DNA of 64,000 nucleotides from Maea johnstoni (GCA_963942565.1 OZ012685.1:6214523-6278522); one strand, 5' to 3'. Shown: positions 48,936 through 63,740, counted from the first letter of the stretch. Notes: generated from the sequence alone by a model not told the origin. Made by a program: numbers and translations.

Positions 48936-51900
48936 ACATTGGTAGTAGTTGTATAGGTTGAAATCAGTTACTGTAAATTTTATCAGTTATTACCATTATT
49001 TGCAATCAGAAGTGTAGTGTGTGAATGATTGAGGGCTGTTTAACAGTTAGCCACTATTTCTGGCTTGGAACTGGGGCTTGGATATAGGACAAACTTTCAT
49101 ATGCATTAATTGATAGCAAGTTGACCTCGGTCATGCTAAGTGTATCCTGACACCCCTGAACCCTTAGCTTCTGAATAGTCTAGCCTGAAAAATCATAACC
49201 CAGGGTCCTCAGACTGACTAACTACCTGCACCACCCCTTCTCCCTCTGTGGAATTTTTGACATCTTGATATTTTGCTTTTTGATGATCAAGTTTTCTTGA
49301 TCTTATTATTATTAGCAAGGGGCTTTGTCTGTGTGATGAGGTATTCTTTATCATGCATAGCATGACTAGGGTTATTCTTTACCTGTGCTATTCTGTCTAG
49401 CTGCCAAGAGAGACCATGACCAGCTCACCCTTTACCCTAACATAGATAACATGCATTATTCGCTTGCAGTGAGGTGCACATTGGATTAGTAGAGAATATG
49501 AATACAGTATGGCATGTTTATGAATGGAAAGCTGGAAGGAGGTACTGCTCATTATAAATGGTCTTATCCTGTTGACGGCCTCTTCAAAGTGAATGATATA
49601 TATCACCAAAAATGATGATGTATTCATTTCATATATGCCATTAGTATGATGAGGTGACTGTATGATTTGGTCTGGTTTTGAACAGCATTGTATGGAATAG
49701 TACACAATGCAAGCATTGACTAATTTTGAAGCATGTCATGTGGGTGGGTACTGGGTTTACAAGTCTGCCACTACAGCAGCTAGGTGCTAGGATCCTTCAC
49801 TGGTCCTGTCTCTTGCAAGATCCTTCCCAAATATGATGTCCAAATCACAGCAACTTCCTAATCATGAGCACACAATGTGGAACGTCTGTTGCAATGTCCT
49901 CTAGTTTATTGAATGGAGAGAGAAAACAACTCTACAGAAAAAGATGATGGGATAAGTGTTGACAATTTTGCGAGTCCCATTCTACGTTTCTCCTGGATTT
50001 TTCACACACTGCAAGCTAAATGTAAATGGATTATTTGCTACCAACTTCCCATGTCTTCCCATTGGCTCCCAAATGTTGGATTCCAGTTCCCCATGAAAAT
50101 ATCTAGGTAATATCTCTGAAACTAGGTACCCTGACAGCACACCTTACAATATGAGTACCTTTGGTTTGTGTTTGGGGAACATATTCTTATGATTTGGTAA
50201 ATGCTCTTGAAGCACACCTACCTTTAATGTGAGATGTGCCAACTGATGTAATGTTGGCAATTACGTCATGTTTTAGGAGTATTAACTTGTCATATTCTGG
50301 CTTTAAAGGCCTCAGTACTCTGTGAATATTTGTAGACACTAACATTATTATTATAATTATGATTATTATGAAACTTAGTACCCTGACAAACTGCATCAAA
50401 ACTATGATCAATGATAAAAATAGAATCAGCATTTGTAGACCTTTCTCAACATCAAATGGGGCAAGAAATTGCTCCTAAAAAAGTATGTATGTCTTCTATT
50501 TACAAAGCAAACTTGTTTTTCTTGGGAAAATCAAGAAGATTTTTACAAAACATACTAATTTATAGGAAATAATTTTATTAATACCCCTATACAGCATGTC
50601 ACAATGCATATTTCTTTGGATGAAGAATAATTGGTTAGTAATGCAGTTAATTGACAACCGATTCCAAGGCTGTACTGATATTCATGTTGCACCTGTATGG
50701 TTGGTATGGTATACTGGGATGCATGCAAGATTTCTTGTGAAGTCAAAACAAGTAAATTCTGACCATGGTACTTTTCCTCATCTCAGAGAATCTTGCACAC
50801 CCCAGTTACGCTTTGGGCCAAGGGAACTGATCAGTAGTTGTGTAGTTGCTCAAAAGAGGGCATTACTGTAGAAAGCTGTTATTGACATGAATAATGTACA
50901 TACAATGTTATATAGACAAATGATTCTCTAATACAGCATGACCTGCGAGTTAAACTAATGATGTGATGAAAACGATAGGGACATGCAGCTTGTGTGGGTA
51001 AACTTAGTTGAGATGTTTGCCAGTAGGTGGCTTCGCTTGTTACCCTGGCTTGCTAATGATGTGTGACACAGATTGCATTGATCGTGTTTCATTACTTGAC
51101 GGGAAATTATATATTTTTGCAGAAAATATGATCATGAATTTTAGTGACATGTTTATTCTTTACCATATAATAAATCTCACAAAGATTTTGTATAGGTTAC
51201 AAAATGAAAAAATATATTTCATTCTTATATCTTGCGTTTGTTGTTTCTGATGAAAGTCATCCCTTTTAAACTACCACAGGTATTATTAAAGTTTGTATTT
51301 TATGCTATATTCTCATAAGGAAACTGCTATAGCATCAAGTATAAGCTTCAAAATCTGTTGAAGGAGTGATGTAAGTAAAGTTACTTGTATCAACATTTCT
51401 CTTTCAAATAGTTCTAAAAAAAATTTTTGAGTGTTAACACCAAATTGCAAATCATTTTAGGCAACCAAAGGCACATTTTGGTTACCTGGACAAGTAGAAT
51501 TTTGCTGACTTCCCAAATTGCCATGAATAGGTGAAATGAGTGGGCTGATGACAGTATCCAGTTGATACAAAGAGAATTTTTAAAAATAGATGAAACTTGG
51601 ACCAGTGAGATATGAAGATTCATTTTTAAAATTTATTGGATGTTTTCTATTAGTCCATTCATGTTTGTAGAGCCTCAAATGGCATGACTGTTGAGGAATA
51701 TTCCGACAAATTGTATTTAGGTGCATATTTTCACAGAAATATCAAACCAATTTAATATAACTCTTATAAAGTACTGGTATATTAAATCTAATGAATTTTC
51801 AAGTTGATTTGCCAACCACAATTGATAGGGTCTAAATTTTAACCATCGTTTTTGACTTAAGCTTGTTCCAAATTTTGAAAATAATCAATTGTCAAAAAAC

Positions 51901-53943
51901 ATCCATCTTTCTACCAATGATTGCTTGCACAGCCCCATATCTCACTGCACAACCAATAGCAGTGAGGTGAGCAGGGGTACCAGTACCAGCTTCAATGTTA
52001 GCATAGAGTGCCATCTATATGTCACTAGCATAACTATGGTAGCCTCATCCCTAAATTATTTGTACTGAAAACAGAAGCAGTCAAAGATCAACAGCAGCCT
52101 GCAAACTTATTGCCCACAAAGAGTTATGCTTTAATTTGGTGAGCAGCATCCATTGCCTAATCACAAATATCAACTGAATAATGACAAATGATATTTATTG
52201 TCATCTGGGTCATGATTCATTATATCATATTCTATTTCTAGCTTTTAGATCCAACACTTCCTGTTACTCTATAGGAAAGCACAAGTGCTGTTCCTGGTGG
52301 GCTTAGCCCACTGAAGGCAAGTCACTGGGACAGGAAATGGCAGAATTTAGAGGCAATAAATGTTCCCTAGATTCATCAAGCGCATGTTCATGTGAATAAT
52401 AAGAATAACCAACACAAATGAAGATAATGTTACAATGCTTGGATAGAAATATTTATTTCTGCATCAAAATTTACATACATACATGTTGCCATTATCTTTA
52501 CATACAAAAACTACTTCCTCTGTCAGTAAGCGATATCACACATTAGGTAATCCATATTCACATCAAGGGTCATGTTCCTACATCTAATAACGAGGAAAGG
52601 CATTGGTGTAATCCCATATATCACCCAGAGGGCCCATTGTAACCACTATTCACATCACCTTCAGGAAAATTACTAATGTCATCCAATGAATCCCTAGCAG
52701 GGAAGTCTCCAGTATCACAAATAGGTACACAATCCATATGTCCCTTAATGGGTCACATCCTATAGATCATCTATGGGAACAAATCACACATAATGCTTGT
52801 AGGGATATTCCCATAGTTCAGCTATCACCTGCATTTCCTCCTTCGGAAACTCATCATAGTTTTCTTACGTATACCACTCAATCCACACATTTTGCACCAC
52901 CTTTATGAGGTACTTTACCACATTCTCACATACTATACAAAAACATCAGAATTGACACAAGCTCAGTTTCCAACATAATAGTCGTGAAATTAACAATTTC
53001 CAAAAATTTCACCATAATGTAGCAGACCAATGGCCTAATTACACTATGCCAATTCTTTGACATGGCAATATGCACGATTACTTTTATTAACCAAATAATA
53101 TACCAAATCTCAAAAATGATCTTCATTACTCCTTGCATATATGATAAACAGCGTATAGTGCCGAAAAAAATAGACATTTTGTACACTAAAAAATGTACCT
53201 GCTCAATATCCATATTTTTATTAACAGTTAGTCATAAGCACACATTATGAATATAATTAGAGAAAACAAAAAAAACATTGTTTATTTGACACTTACTTAT
53301 GCACAACACAAGTACCCATCCATCCAAATTTACAGCAAGAAACTTAATTGGTTACTGGCTGTCATACACATTAGCAAGTATCCCTTTAAGATTTAGGATT
53401 TTAGTTAGATATGCATTCACCTTCTAACATCCTTCAGTTACAATGGAAAATCAGAAAACCCTGCTGAAATGAATACCAGAATAGTGTGACCTCATGGAGG
53501 TCAGATTATGCAAGCTTCATGAACTCAGATTCTTTACCTCACTATAGCCCTAATTGTTCCAGAGTTAGTCCTTTGAAGTGCAGCATACCAACAAATTAAA
53601 GGGTCCTTGACAAATAGAAATTCAAACATGTTATCGGTACAAATATTTTTACTAAACACCTTGAAGGGTAGTTAATCATTTCCATTGGGTTGCAAAGGAG
53701 CATTATATTCAGAAGAGAAGAGAAATACTCAGATATTCACAGATCCTGTAGTCTACCACATTGTGCCCATACATGCTGAATTGGTTTGGTAACTTCAGAA
53801 TACCAGGAAAATTAATAATTAGTTTCGCAAACATAGGAAGGAAAATTTGTTGTCATAATATAAAACATCATTTTTTATTCAGATGTTTCTTTCAATTCAG
53901 CATGATTTGTGAAGACAGTAACATTCTTGTCAGATTACCTTGG

Positions 53944-54239
53944 TGCCATGAGTATTGAATGGATAAAAAAAAAAGAAAATCCTAGCTGTCCTTTAGTTTA
54001 TCCATTGTCCTGTGCGATACTTGTGTCTTAAAGGAAGTCCATCACAGAATAATGCAATGTTAATACAAAGCAAAAAGGTGTACAGCAAAATCTGCCATGA
54101 GTATTGAATGGATCAAAAGAAAAGATAATCCTAGCTGTCCTTTAGTTTATCTATTGTCCTGTGTGATACTTATGTCTTAAAGGAAGTCCATCACAGTATA
54201 ATGCAATGTTAATACAAAGCAAAAAGGTGTACAGCAAAC
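53944..54239. repeat. 150-bp tandem duplication
   Basis: Units start TGCCATGAGTATTGAATGGA at 53944 and 54094, with roughly ten small differences over 145 bp, including an A-run shortened from ten to four. Confidence 0.93.
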
Positions 54240-57200
54240 CCTATTTAGTAACCCCTCACTTGCATATGTATGTTTTGTACGGTAATATGTACAGTAAAAT
54301 ATCTAATGCTAATGCAGTGAGGTTCTCTACAAATATACACAATACCAAACATATCAAAATCAATAAATTCTAATATCAAACCACTCAAAATGTTACAAAA
54401 TGTACAAATAATCTCAGCATTAGTGATCAGAGTGACAGGTAGAGGGAGGTAGTAGAATATTTATAATGTTGTATGTAGGAGTAATTAGTTGAGTAGAACC
54501 TTGACTTTTTATCAATCATATCCATCAAACATTTTCTACAAAAAGGATAACAGCAATAAATCATAATCAGAGCATTATCACATAACTACTGAAATAACTG
54601 GTAGATACAAAAGTTGTTTGAACAGGCAATCAATTTATCAATTACATTCAATACCCTAAGCTATGATGAGATTGTTATAAATTTTTTGGATAGTTCAAAG
54701 TAAATACATCCCACACCATGAGCATATTGGTTATTTTGCAAGGTAGCAAGTGAAAGGTATACACCAAAATCCTTGAAAGTCACACATAAAGTCACCAAAA
54801 TGTTTTATCAAGTTATTTACAAAAGCAAATGTTTGTAAATATTCACTTAATTGCAAATGGCAGGGGATATAACCTATTTTTAAATTTAAAAAAAGGTAAT
54901 ACATGTTTATAGTCATTATCTGAATATATTGCAGTCTTCCTTGCAAAATAGGACACCACATGTTTTATGATTGCCCATTTTGGATAATGGCTTTCAAAAA
55001 TCCTGGCTAAGGCCCTGCATAGCTCTGCAAGGCACTTCATTGGTGCAATCTCTCTTCAGGCATACCTAAAGAAAGCAACTTCAAAATATGCAAGGTGTGA
55101 CAACTGGTTATTGTATACAGGTAACAGCAACTATTTATCATAATTCGGTATAGAAAACCTTTCAAATGTACACCTCATGAAAACCCTTTAGTCTCAAAGC
55201 CATGATGTTTATTTATATTTCTCAGAGGTATGTTATGCACATTACAATTAACAAACATTAATAGGATCTTCGGTAATATACCTTCTCAGCAACTGACATC
55301 ACAACTAGAGATTTTGGCTCATTTATGTTTGCTTGCCTAAGAATTAAATATGCTACTAAAAAAATAGTGAACAATATATTTACTTGATAACAATTCAATT
55401 CACTCTCTCTGATTTTTTTCCTGCTTACCTGAAATGCAATAACCAATATAATGTATCAACAACAGAAAAAGAAATATTTTAGTAAACTGTATACAGTATG
55501 TGTTTGAACTCATTGACTCAGAAAAACATGTGAAATGATAATGCAGCAAATGATCACACAGCTATCTGTTAGAAGCTTAACTGTATTGTGATGCCTCTTC
55601 TGAGGACACAGCATCCTCCCCCTACAAATGTTTTAAATATTGCTTCCATTAGCTAAGTATTGTCCAAGTTGCCATAACACCAAGTGAAACACCCTGTGGG
55701 TAAACACAAACAGAACTCCTCAAGGAATGATTGTAAGTAAGGCTTAACTACACAATATCCTCAGAAATCAAGAACACAACTACCACATTTCATAGCCACA
55801 CAACATCAAAACAACAACTGAGCATTTATCAAAAACTTAAGTACCCTGGTGAGTTCTCACACTGATGAATTATGCTATATTTACAAAACAACATTAACGC
55901 ATTAACAACTGTGGAAAAGGCAATATCAATCAAGCATATAAAAGGTAGAGGGGAATCTCTCAATGGCGGGGCTAGTGATTTTACCAGTGTACAAAATTAC
56001 CACATCTTCCTAGATATCACACCCTTCTAACATATTCAGGATCTCAAAACTTAGACATCAATTTCAACATGATCCCTCAGCTATGAATGGGTAAACTTCA
56101 TCATTGCTCCTTGCTGCCACCTTCTGGCCAAATAGAGAACCAATTATCCTGCTATGTGGACCTAATTGACGGCTCAGTTTCCACTTTAAGTGAGTATATT
56201 ATGCAACCATTTCTGACATATAATATCATGCTGACCTCAGTGACCTGCAAATAGGAGCGGTAAGTGTTCAAAACGGCCTCTCCACTTTGTGCATATAGTC
56301 TTATTTTAGTTAAAGCTGAGCATATCTGCCTAATTCTTAGGCTTGGTGGAGATAGCTAGATTCCAACTAAGATCTAATCAAAACCATGCATAAGCTAGAA
56401 TGTAATTAACTTGTTGCATGATCATAAGGTTTAATTGAACATGTTGGAAAATTCTATTACTTAAAATGATGCAAAATTTGAATAAAAATTAGAATAAGTA
56501 AATAGCATATGACTGTTCAATAGACTGGTTTTAGTGGTGTGTGAACTTCTCACAATGATAGAAACACAAATGTTCCCTTTCTAATTGAAACATGATGCAG
56601 CATATAGCAAAACAGAATATAGAAACCAATTCAAAATTCATACATTCACAATCTGAAATATTGGTTGTTTTTCTGTAGAAATCCTGCTTCAAGGGTAGAA
56701 TAGACACATTTTATGAGTTTAGATAAGGAGAGTCAAATACATGTACATCACATCACAGTTCTATCATAATACAGAACTTGTAGTGATGTCATTAACTACA
56801 TTCCAATGAAGATAGTTATGGGTCATTAGAGATAATTATTGTCAATACTGGATAACCTAAATTACGGAAGGCCAATATCAACACAGAATATGCAGGCTGA
56901 TAGAGTTTACAATTTAGTAAGTTGGTTTGCACTAACCATGTACTTCAGAGTAGACTTGATCACATCCTGATGTTTCCATAATAGGTGACAGACATGCATT
57001 TAATACAGAAATTAGGAAAACAGACTGGCAGCAGTCTAATCATTCATTAAAGGGAACATATCAGGTCTTACCAAATTAGAAATAGTTTGCAGATATTTTT
57101 CATGAAAGTAATTCCGTGGTCTATGCAATGAAAAGTTGCAAAATCTTTATTAACTGAGGGTATCTAAAAAGATTTATCTTATTTGCTAAGGTGGATATCA

Positions 57201-57939
57201 CTGTATCAATGCAAGCTGTGCATATCTGAAAAATCTGGTGGTCGATTTGTCACCTAACACTTAGATGAATATCCGCATGGATGGGATAAATTGCTATACC
57301 CTGCTTACAGCCAATAAGCATGCTCCATTCTCTTCATCCTGACCTCTAATGACCCGAGTGCAGCACAAATTACACTATGAGTGCTGACAACCAGCTGCAA
57401 TACTCAAGCTGCACACTGGGCCTAATGTGACTGTATGGTAATTGGACCCTGGTTGCTACTCCCCTACGTCTAGCCCTCTAATAAAAGATGTTTATAGATT
57501 CAATGACCTTTGCTTAACAAGAATTGATCACATCTCAATGTATTCAATATCACTGTTAACTGCATTGCTATGATAAATTGAGGTTTGAAATTTCAAATAA
57601 ATCACGAAAAAATATGCAATGGCCCTTGCCTGAAATAAAAATCATCTCATATGACCAGGTTAATGCATTAGATCCTTGTATATTGCGAAATGAGTAACCA
57701 TTTTTGTCTATGGCCTCACTAATCCTAGCTCCATTAGTCCTATGGCTATCATTCATAATCAGAACATCCTTCTTGATAGCAACACCATCATCATTGCATA
57801 ACTGAAGATAAAATACACTGTAACATAAGTATAACACAGGGTACAAAAGAAGCTCTGGTACTAGACTAGTCTGGGTTAAATCAGTATGAAGCCACATCTC
57901 AACTATAGATGGCAGCACTTCATCACATGATTCAATTAA

Positions 57940-58141
57940 CCTACTCATACCTGGAGAGATATTTAACCAGTGTCATCTGGACTTGAACATAACTAGAAAT
58001 GAAATGAAACATAAATTTGGAAAATATTTCAGATGAGTGGTAGATATATTTCGGATGAACAAATCTCCTTCAAATATTTTCTAAATATTGCGTTTGTTAG
58101 AGATATATCACCAGGTTGTGGCTGCTACAGGCATGAATGGG
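57940..58141. mobile_element. TTAA-type MITE, 202 bp
   Basis: The left end reads CCTACTCATACCTG after TTAA (57936-57939). The inverted right end reads CCCATTCATGCCTG, followed by TTAT. The internal CTCCTTCAAATATTTT motif near 58067 is shared with 63534-63740. Confidence 0.65.
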
Positions 58142-58811
58142 TTATAGGCTCCTCCCTGATCTATACCTGGGTTGATGTCAACTCAGGGAAGATCATCCAG
58201 ATATAGGCAGCTAATAAAGACCTGCAGCAATCCTACACTATTACCAGAACTCGCGTAGAACAACTAGGTAACTTAAAACACTATTATGCTGGTGATATTT
58301 GAGCAATTCTCCTTACTGACCCTGTATAATGGTGGATTTGATCAGCTGAGTATTGAGACACAGTCTAGGTGTGGATACAGATGCACGTTTGCAGGTTCCA
58401 AGATCCCTCCATTCAAATGGATACCAAGTAAATCAGCAAGGTATCAATTAAACTCATCATAGTTGAGGTGAACTGCCACCTTCGAAATCCTGTAATCACA
58501 CATATAACCTCTCCAGTTCTGGCTGATATGAATGGAAAAACTTCAAGAATATCCTTGTTTGGATTTATCAAGGTCTTCTATTCATGTTTATGTCTCAGTA
58601 TACTATTGGCAGAGATTCTCACCTCTCACTACCTTTTACAACATAAAACACATCCCACCCTCCATAATTGTGACAACTTATTATGGAGGGAAAATAGGAA
58701 ATGGGCGGTTTATCTCTTTAACATTTGCATATTTCTCTTTAACATTTGCCCAAAAATAGCAAAACTTCTCCGATTCATCAAGGCTATGACGATTCCTTTT
58801 GCAACCATATA

Positions 58812-58821
58812 TTTATTTATT
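58812..58821 (-). terminator. Candidate polyadenylation signal for the minus-strand gene
   Basis: Two overlapping AATAAA hexamers on the minus strand, about 720 bp downstream of the stop at 59538. They are the nearest canonical signals I noticed. Confidence 0.3.
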
Positions 58822-59537
58822 TTCTGGTCTTTCTCCTCATGTCTGTGTTTCATGATACATACATTGACCTTTTCATTCCCAAAGAATGCTGAAAGTTTGA
58901 CATTCATACAATCATATTGAAAAATAACTCTCAAAAATATTTGAATACACAATGAGATTGAAGGAGAGATTCCAGTTTAGTTTTGATTAACATTCTCCCT
59001 TCAATGTTTTCCAAAAGGGGCTTTTGTTAGGAAGGTATGAGCACTATTGTCACACATTTCTGAGGCACTACAGGCTCAAATGGATTAAGTTGGAACCCTT
59101 ACAGTACTATTTGCTTGGAGTCAATTGCCAAACAAAAAATGTTTCTACACCTTGGATATGTCAACAGCAAGAGAAACAAGTGACACAACATATCTCAAAC
59201 AACAGCATTTCTTCCCTGGACACAGACATCCCCACCTGCCACGCACTGCCCCTTTTCCTGCGAGATGACTTGCTTGAACTTCATGCCGGGAACCACAAGT
59301 TTGCCAATACAGGGTCCAGTTCTGGGTGAATTATGACACCTTATGGATCCTGTCTAACCAACATACAAAACCAGTCAGCTTCACCCACACATCAACATAA
59401 CTTGCATTCAGTTAACAGAATCCAATATAACAATTTCTTTATCGCTCTCACTAACAAGGCAATCACAATAATAATGCTTATCCCTTTACTGGAGCTGTAA
59501 GATGGAGACTATCTCCAATCGCTCCCTGTCTGAGCAA

Positions 59538-59701
59538 CTACTGTTCACTCCACTCCACTTCTTGTTGATTGTCCTGCTTGATAATAGGTGGCAGCACCAC
59601 TGTGCACTGAGTGCCTCTGATCAGTTCAGTTTCCCAGCCGTCCTTCATGAACTTGCTTCGCAGTAGGACAAAGTGTTCCTCCATTTTCTTACTGCAGGAC
59701 T
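59538..59701 (-). CDS. Last coding exon of an unrecognised gene
   Basis: A strong acceptor (TCTTTCCATTTTCAG) is followed by two bases completing a codon and then 53 codons: SCSKKMEEHFVLLRSKFMKD, GWETELIRGTQCTVVLPPI and a polar end EVEWSEQ, then TAG at 59540-59538. G+C and complexity are well above the flanks, and charged and hydrophobic residues alternate as in a folded domain end, so I take it as real coding. I cannot name the family. Upstream exons must lie beyond 64000, since I find no convincing exon in 59702-64000. It converges on Rac. Confidence 0.7.
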
Positions 59702-59822
59702 CTGAAAATGGAAAGAGGTAAAAAGTTTCATAAGAAATAATGTCATATTTTATGTGAATCAGCAAAAATGAATCTTTGATATGGACAAACACATTTGTTA
59801 AATATGAATATATCATATTTAA

Positions 59823-60041
59823 TCATGCCTGAAGTCCCCCTTGACAAGCACAGTCTGGATCTGTGGCAGTTTTGAAAGTAACTCCTGAATAAGAGAAACA
59901 GTGGCAAAATATATGAACGAGAGTTGTACATGTAGGTTTCTCTCTACCTACTCAACATTACTCCTTCCAATAGTTTTCTTTTATTCCAGTGACCTCACCA
60001 AAATAGCCAGGCCTATTTGGGGTGCTGCAGGCATGACTGGG
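59823..60041. mobile_element. TTAA-type MITE, about 219 bp
   Basis: TTAA lies at 59819-59822 and 60042-60045. The right end inverted reads CCCAGTCATGCCTGCAG; the left end reads TCATGCCTGAAG and seems to lack the first five bases. An internal CTCCTTCCAATAG-like motif agrees with related copies. Confidence 0.55.
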
Positions 60042-61424
60042 TTAACGTGGTTAACCATCCTGAGGTGGCAATACTGTGGCATCTAGAGACATAGAGACCC
60101 AACACCACACATCATGCCCTACTCATACAACAGGGATGTTCACTATCATTCTCTGCAATAGAGAAAGACTGCACTACATCGAGTCTTTGTAGCAATAACA
60201 GACCACTGAAAGAAGGTCCCGATCGCTTATTCATGTAAGAATAACTATACAGACCTATTCCTGTAATTGAGAGAGAATACAATACAGAAGTAGCTGTAGC
60301 AGTATTAAATGGACCAATTCAAGGAGGTCAGCAGAAAATGCAGCTTAGTGACCAATTGTAATGTCATTTCCATGTATATCTATATTTTGTATTTTGTATT
60401 TTTTATAAAAAAAATCCTAAGAGCTGCATTTTACAAAATCAAATAATGAAAAATGTATGAATGAATAAGATGAGGAGATAGAAAAGCTATAACTATTCTT
60501 AAATTACTATTGGTATATATGTCATTTTACCCTTTTAGCATTATGTCTTAAGTGATAACCTCACTACTAGTCTAAGGAAGGGAGAGGGAGTGATACAACA
60601 CATACATGGGGAAAATTCTAAACATTAACCTTGATAATGGTCCTTCGAAGAAAAATATGAGCAAAATGTCTTAATAGAACAAATAAAAACTAATCTTGTC
60701 TTTGGACTGATATCTTGAGCCCTTTTTCCCTACATGAAAAAACATCCTATAGTGTCAGAAGCAATAGTGAGGAGACCACAATGTGTGAAACATCTCAGAA
60801 CGATCCCCCAAGGAAATTTGTCTCAACACTGGTGTACATAGGATATCTTTCATGGTATTTTATACATGGTTTATTGTGATCGTCAGATATGGTGAGTGAA
60901 CAAAAGATACTTCAGTGCAACTTTTATGAAGCATGCTATTGAGTCTATCATTGGTATCTTTTGACCCATATTATTACTCAATCCCATTCATGCCATAAGT
61001 GCCCTTAGTTTGACCTGTGAGGTTATAACTTCCTCACCAAAATCATTTTTTGAAAAACATAGGTAGGAGAAATGATAATCAGTTCCTAACCAACAATTCT
61101 CATTTAAATATGTTGTAAAATGTTCGCTTATCCTGAGCTATTCAAATTCCTTTAAGATATTAACTACAATCTCTATGATGGATAAGTAAAAGATGCACAT
61201 GATATCAACCTAACAGCTCCATAAGAGTGATAAAAGAGTACCTGATTGCAAACAATATTTTCATGTAGTCATGTTTCCCTATTATTAGATCAAAGGCTAG
61301 ACACATACATTCATAAATATCAGATACAAGTGAGACAACCTTAGGGGAAACGCAATGAGTGCACAGTAGCGAAGTATAAATGATGTCTCAATTGCATAAA
61401 CAAACTATAAAACAGGATATGTAA

Positions 61425-61427
61425 TGT

Positions 61428-61493
<66 letters not shown>

Positions 61494-61529
61494 CTGTTTC
61501 CTTGTCTGTGTATGATTGTGTGTGTGTGC
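61425..61529. repeat. (TG)n microsatellite, compound
   Basis: TG dinucleotides 61425-61492 with one GA interruption, then a short spacer and a second TG run to about 61529. Confidence 0.95.
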
Positions 61530-63533
61530 ATGTTATCAGATTGACAGTTAAAATGAAGTAACAATGAGTGATGATGTTATCCTTTCCCATGCCAACTTTT
61601 TTTCATAATATCGCATTCACAGTAACCAAGTGATCAAACACTGAAGTAAGTATCACAAAACAATACAAGTAATAAAAGCATTCAAGAATTATCTCAATTA
61701 AAGTTGTTTTCCTTCTGTTGAGAAAGTCTTCCTTTAATCATTAAATAATCAAATAACTGATTTCATTGTTGTGCAAGTGGCAAAATTGACACACACTAAA
61801 CCACAAATGGATATCAATATTGATATTGGTTAATCAATGGGTTAGTGAAATCCTGTCCTATGGATGAACAGATGGAGAGGCAGCCACCTTGGGCCTCCAG
61901 GATGATATCAATCACAACACAGCACACATTAAATTACTAGCCTAGTCCAAGGCCAAGAAAATATTTTCATCTCTATATATTTGATATAAAACCAATACAA
62001 ACTCAAAACTTTGTCTACCTTGATTTAGTCCTTTAATTGGTCACCTGGCCGACCACAGTGAGATCTTTCCAATTTCTTGATTCTGACTGACCAGTGTAAC
62101 CACCCTAAGCCCCATCTATCACCAGCCACATGAACTAACACTAAGACATTAAGCATAAGATTGAGACCAGAACAGAGAAGAGCATTATCAAATGAAATTA
62201 TAGACCAGGAGCTAGTCTAGCATTAGATAGACTGAGCCTGAGTGTCCATTATTCATATCCCAGCTGGGATAAAGATTACCACACAGAGACAGTAATAACT
62301 GCATCTTATGACAGATAGCTTTGCCTGCTGCACTCCCCAACTTACAGCTGTAATGTTACACACAATAATACTACCAGAGTAACTGAACTTCTGTAATTAG
62401 GAACTAGGAAGTGCGGCAATAACTACTTAATATAGCACCAATTCTGATAATTATAATGTTTTAATTGCCTCACACACATTATATTGTGGCCCTATCTCAT
62501 TTCAGATCATTTTTGCAAGTTTATTTGACTCAATCATATACCTGTATTCGGCTGTAGTCATTACTTTTATCTTATTTGTATTATGTTTCTTTAACCTATT
62601 TTTGACGAAATATGTGAATGACCTTATATATTATACAACCATAACTTGTAAAGTTCAAGTTGCATATGATTATGAGCAGCACATCTAGTGGGAGCCTACA
62701 TGTGGATGTTGCTGTGGAGAGGACAAGTAAATGCCCCTAGCCAATGGGAATCAAGTGCTTAGTGATAATGTGTCTGCCTTCGATTGGGAACAGGATTCTT
62801 GATATCCATTATCTTGATATAGAAACCTAATGACATCCATATCTTTTCCCTTACTATTTCTAGGCATGAGGGGATTGGAAAAATTATCACTTTCAGACCA
62901 TCCTTCATTTATGATATCTAAAGACCCACGTGTAGAGCCCTATGTTTCATATGAATGCAGTGCACTGTTTATTGAGAATTTACATATTGGTCCTTCTCTT
63001 TTTATCAACAAGGAAATATGATAATAGTAAAAATCAGTGATGATAGGACCTGGACCTAGCACATATCAAATACTTTATCAAAAATAATGCCAAACGATCT
63101 AAATATTTTAGCTAGAACTCAATACGAGCAAATATGGTCACACCATTTGTCTATGACTCATTTCAAGGATGAATGTATTGGAGTATTGACTCTCATACAA
63201 TATGGTGTCACTCAGTTAAAACAAACCTGGTGAATATAGTGAATTGTTTCTATGTTTATCATATTGGCAACACAGGTAGGGTGAACTGTTCTAGCCGTTT
63301 CTGTCCAGCATGCTAAGATCAGGCAAGTGTGGATACCGTGCAGATGATGACTAACCACATAAGTACTTAATACTTGATAAGGTCATGAACAGTGATCATG
63401 ACATCCCAGCTGACCTTCATTTGACCTTGATGTGTACCTGGCATTGTGTCAGCCTTGTGTCAGAGACCCGGGCTGACTCCGTGCCGATTCCACGCTGACT
63501 GACTGGGGGATCTCACTTTGTGGGGGTGTTTAA

Positions 63534-63740
63534 CTTATTAATGCTCACAGTGGCCAAAAGCCGCCAGATCCATTTGATAAAATCTCTCAAGCAAAAGCAA
63601 AGTGGGATAATATCTATGAAGTAGATATGTCAAGTATAACACTACCAACAACTCTCCTTCAAATATTTTGAAAAATCATTTTCAATTCCAAAGTTATTGT
63701 CAAAAGCAGTATCGGTCCAGACGACATAAGCCTCAATGGG
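63534..63740. mobile_element. TTAA-type MITE, 207 bp, with intact target duplication
   Basis: TTAA is perfect on both sides (63530-63533 and 63741-63744). The left end reads CTTATTAATGCT; the inverted right end reads CCCATTGAGGCT. It has the internal CTCCTTCAAATATTTT motif near 63650. Confidence 0.65.

Noticed and set aside
57568-57948. 126-codon minus-strand open frame
   Set aside because: No family resemblance, no splice context, and its composition is like the surrounding non-coding DNA. Its start overlaps a MITE end at 57940.
58468-58920. 150-codon plus-strand open frame with hydrophobic segments
   Set aside because: AT-rich, includes a local tandem CTCTTTAACATTTGC repeat, sits opposite the 3' UTR of the minus-strand gene, and has no splice sites or recognisable domain. 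Length alone is not convincing here.
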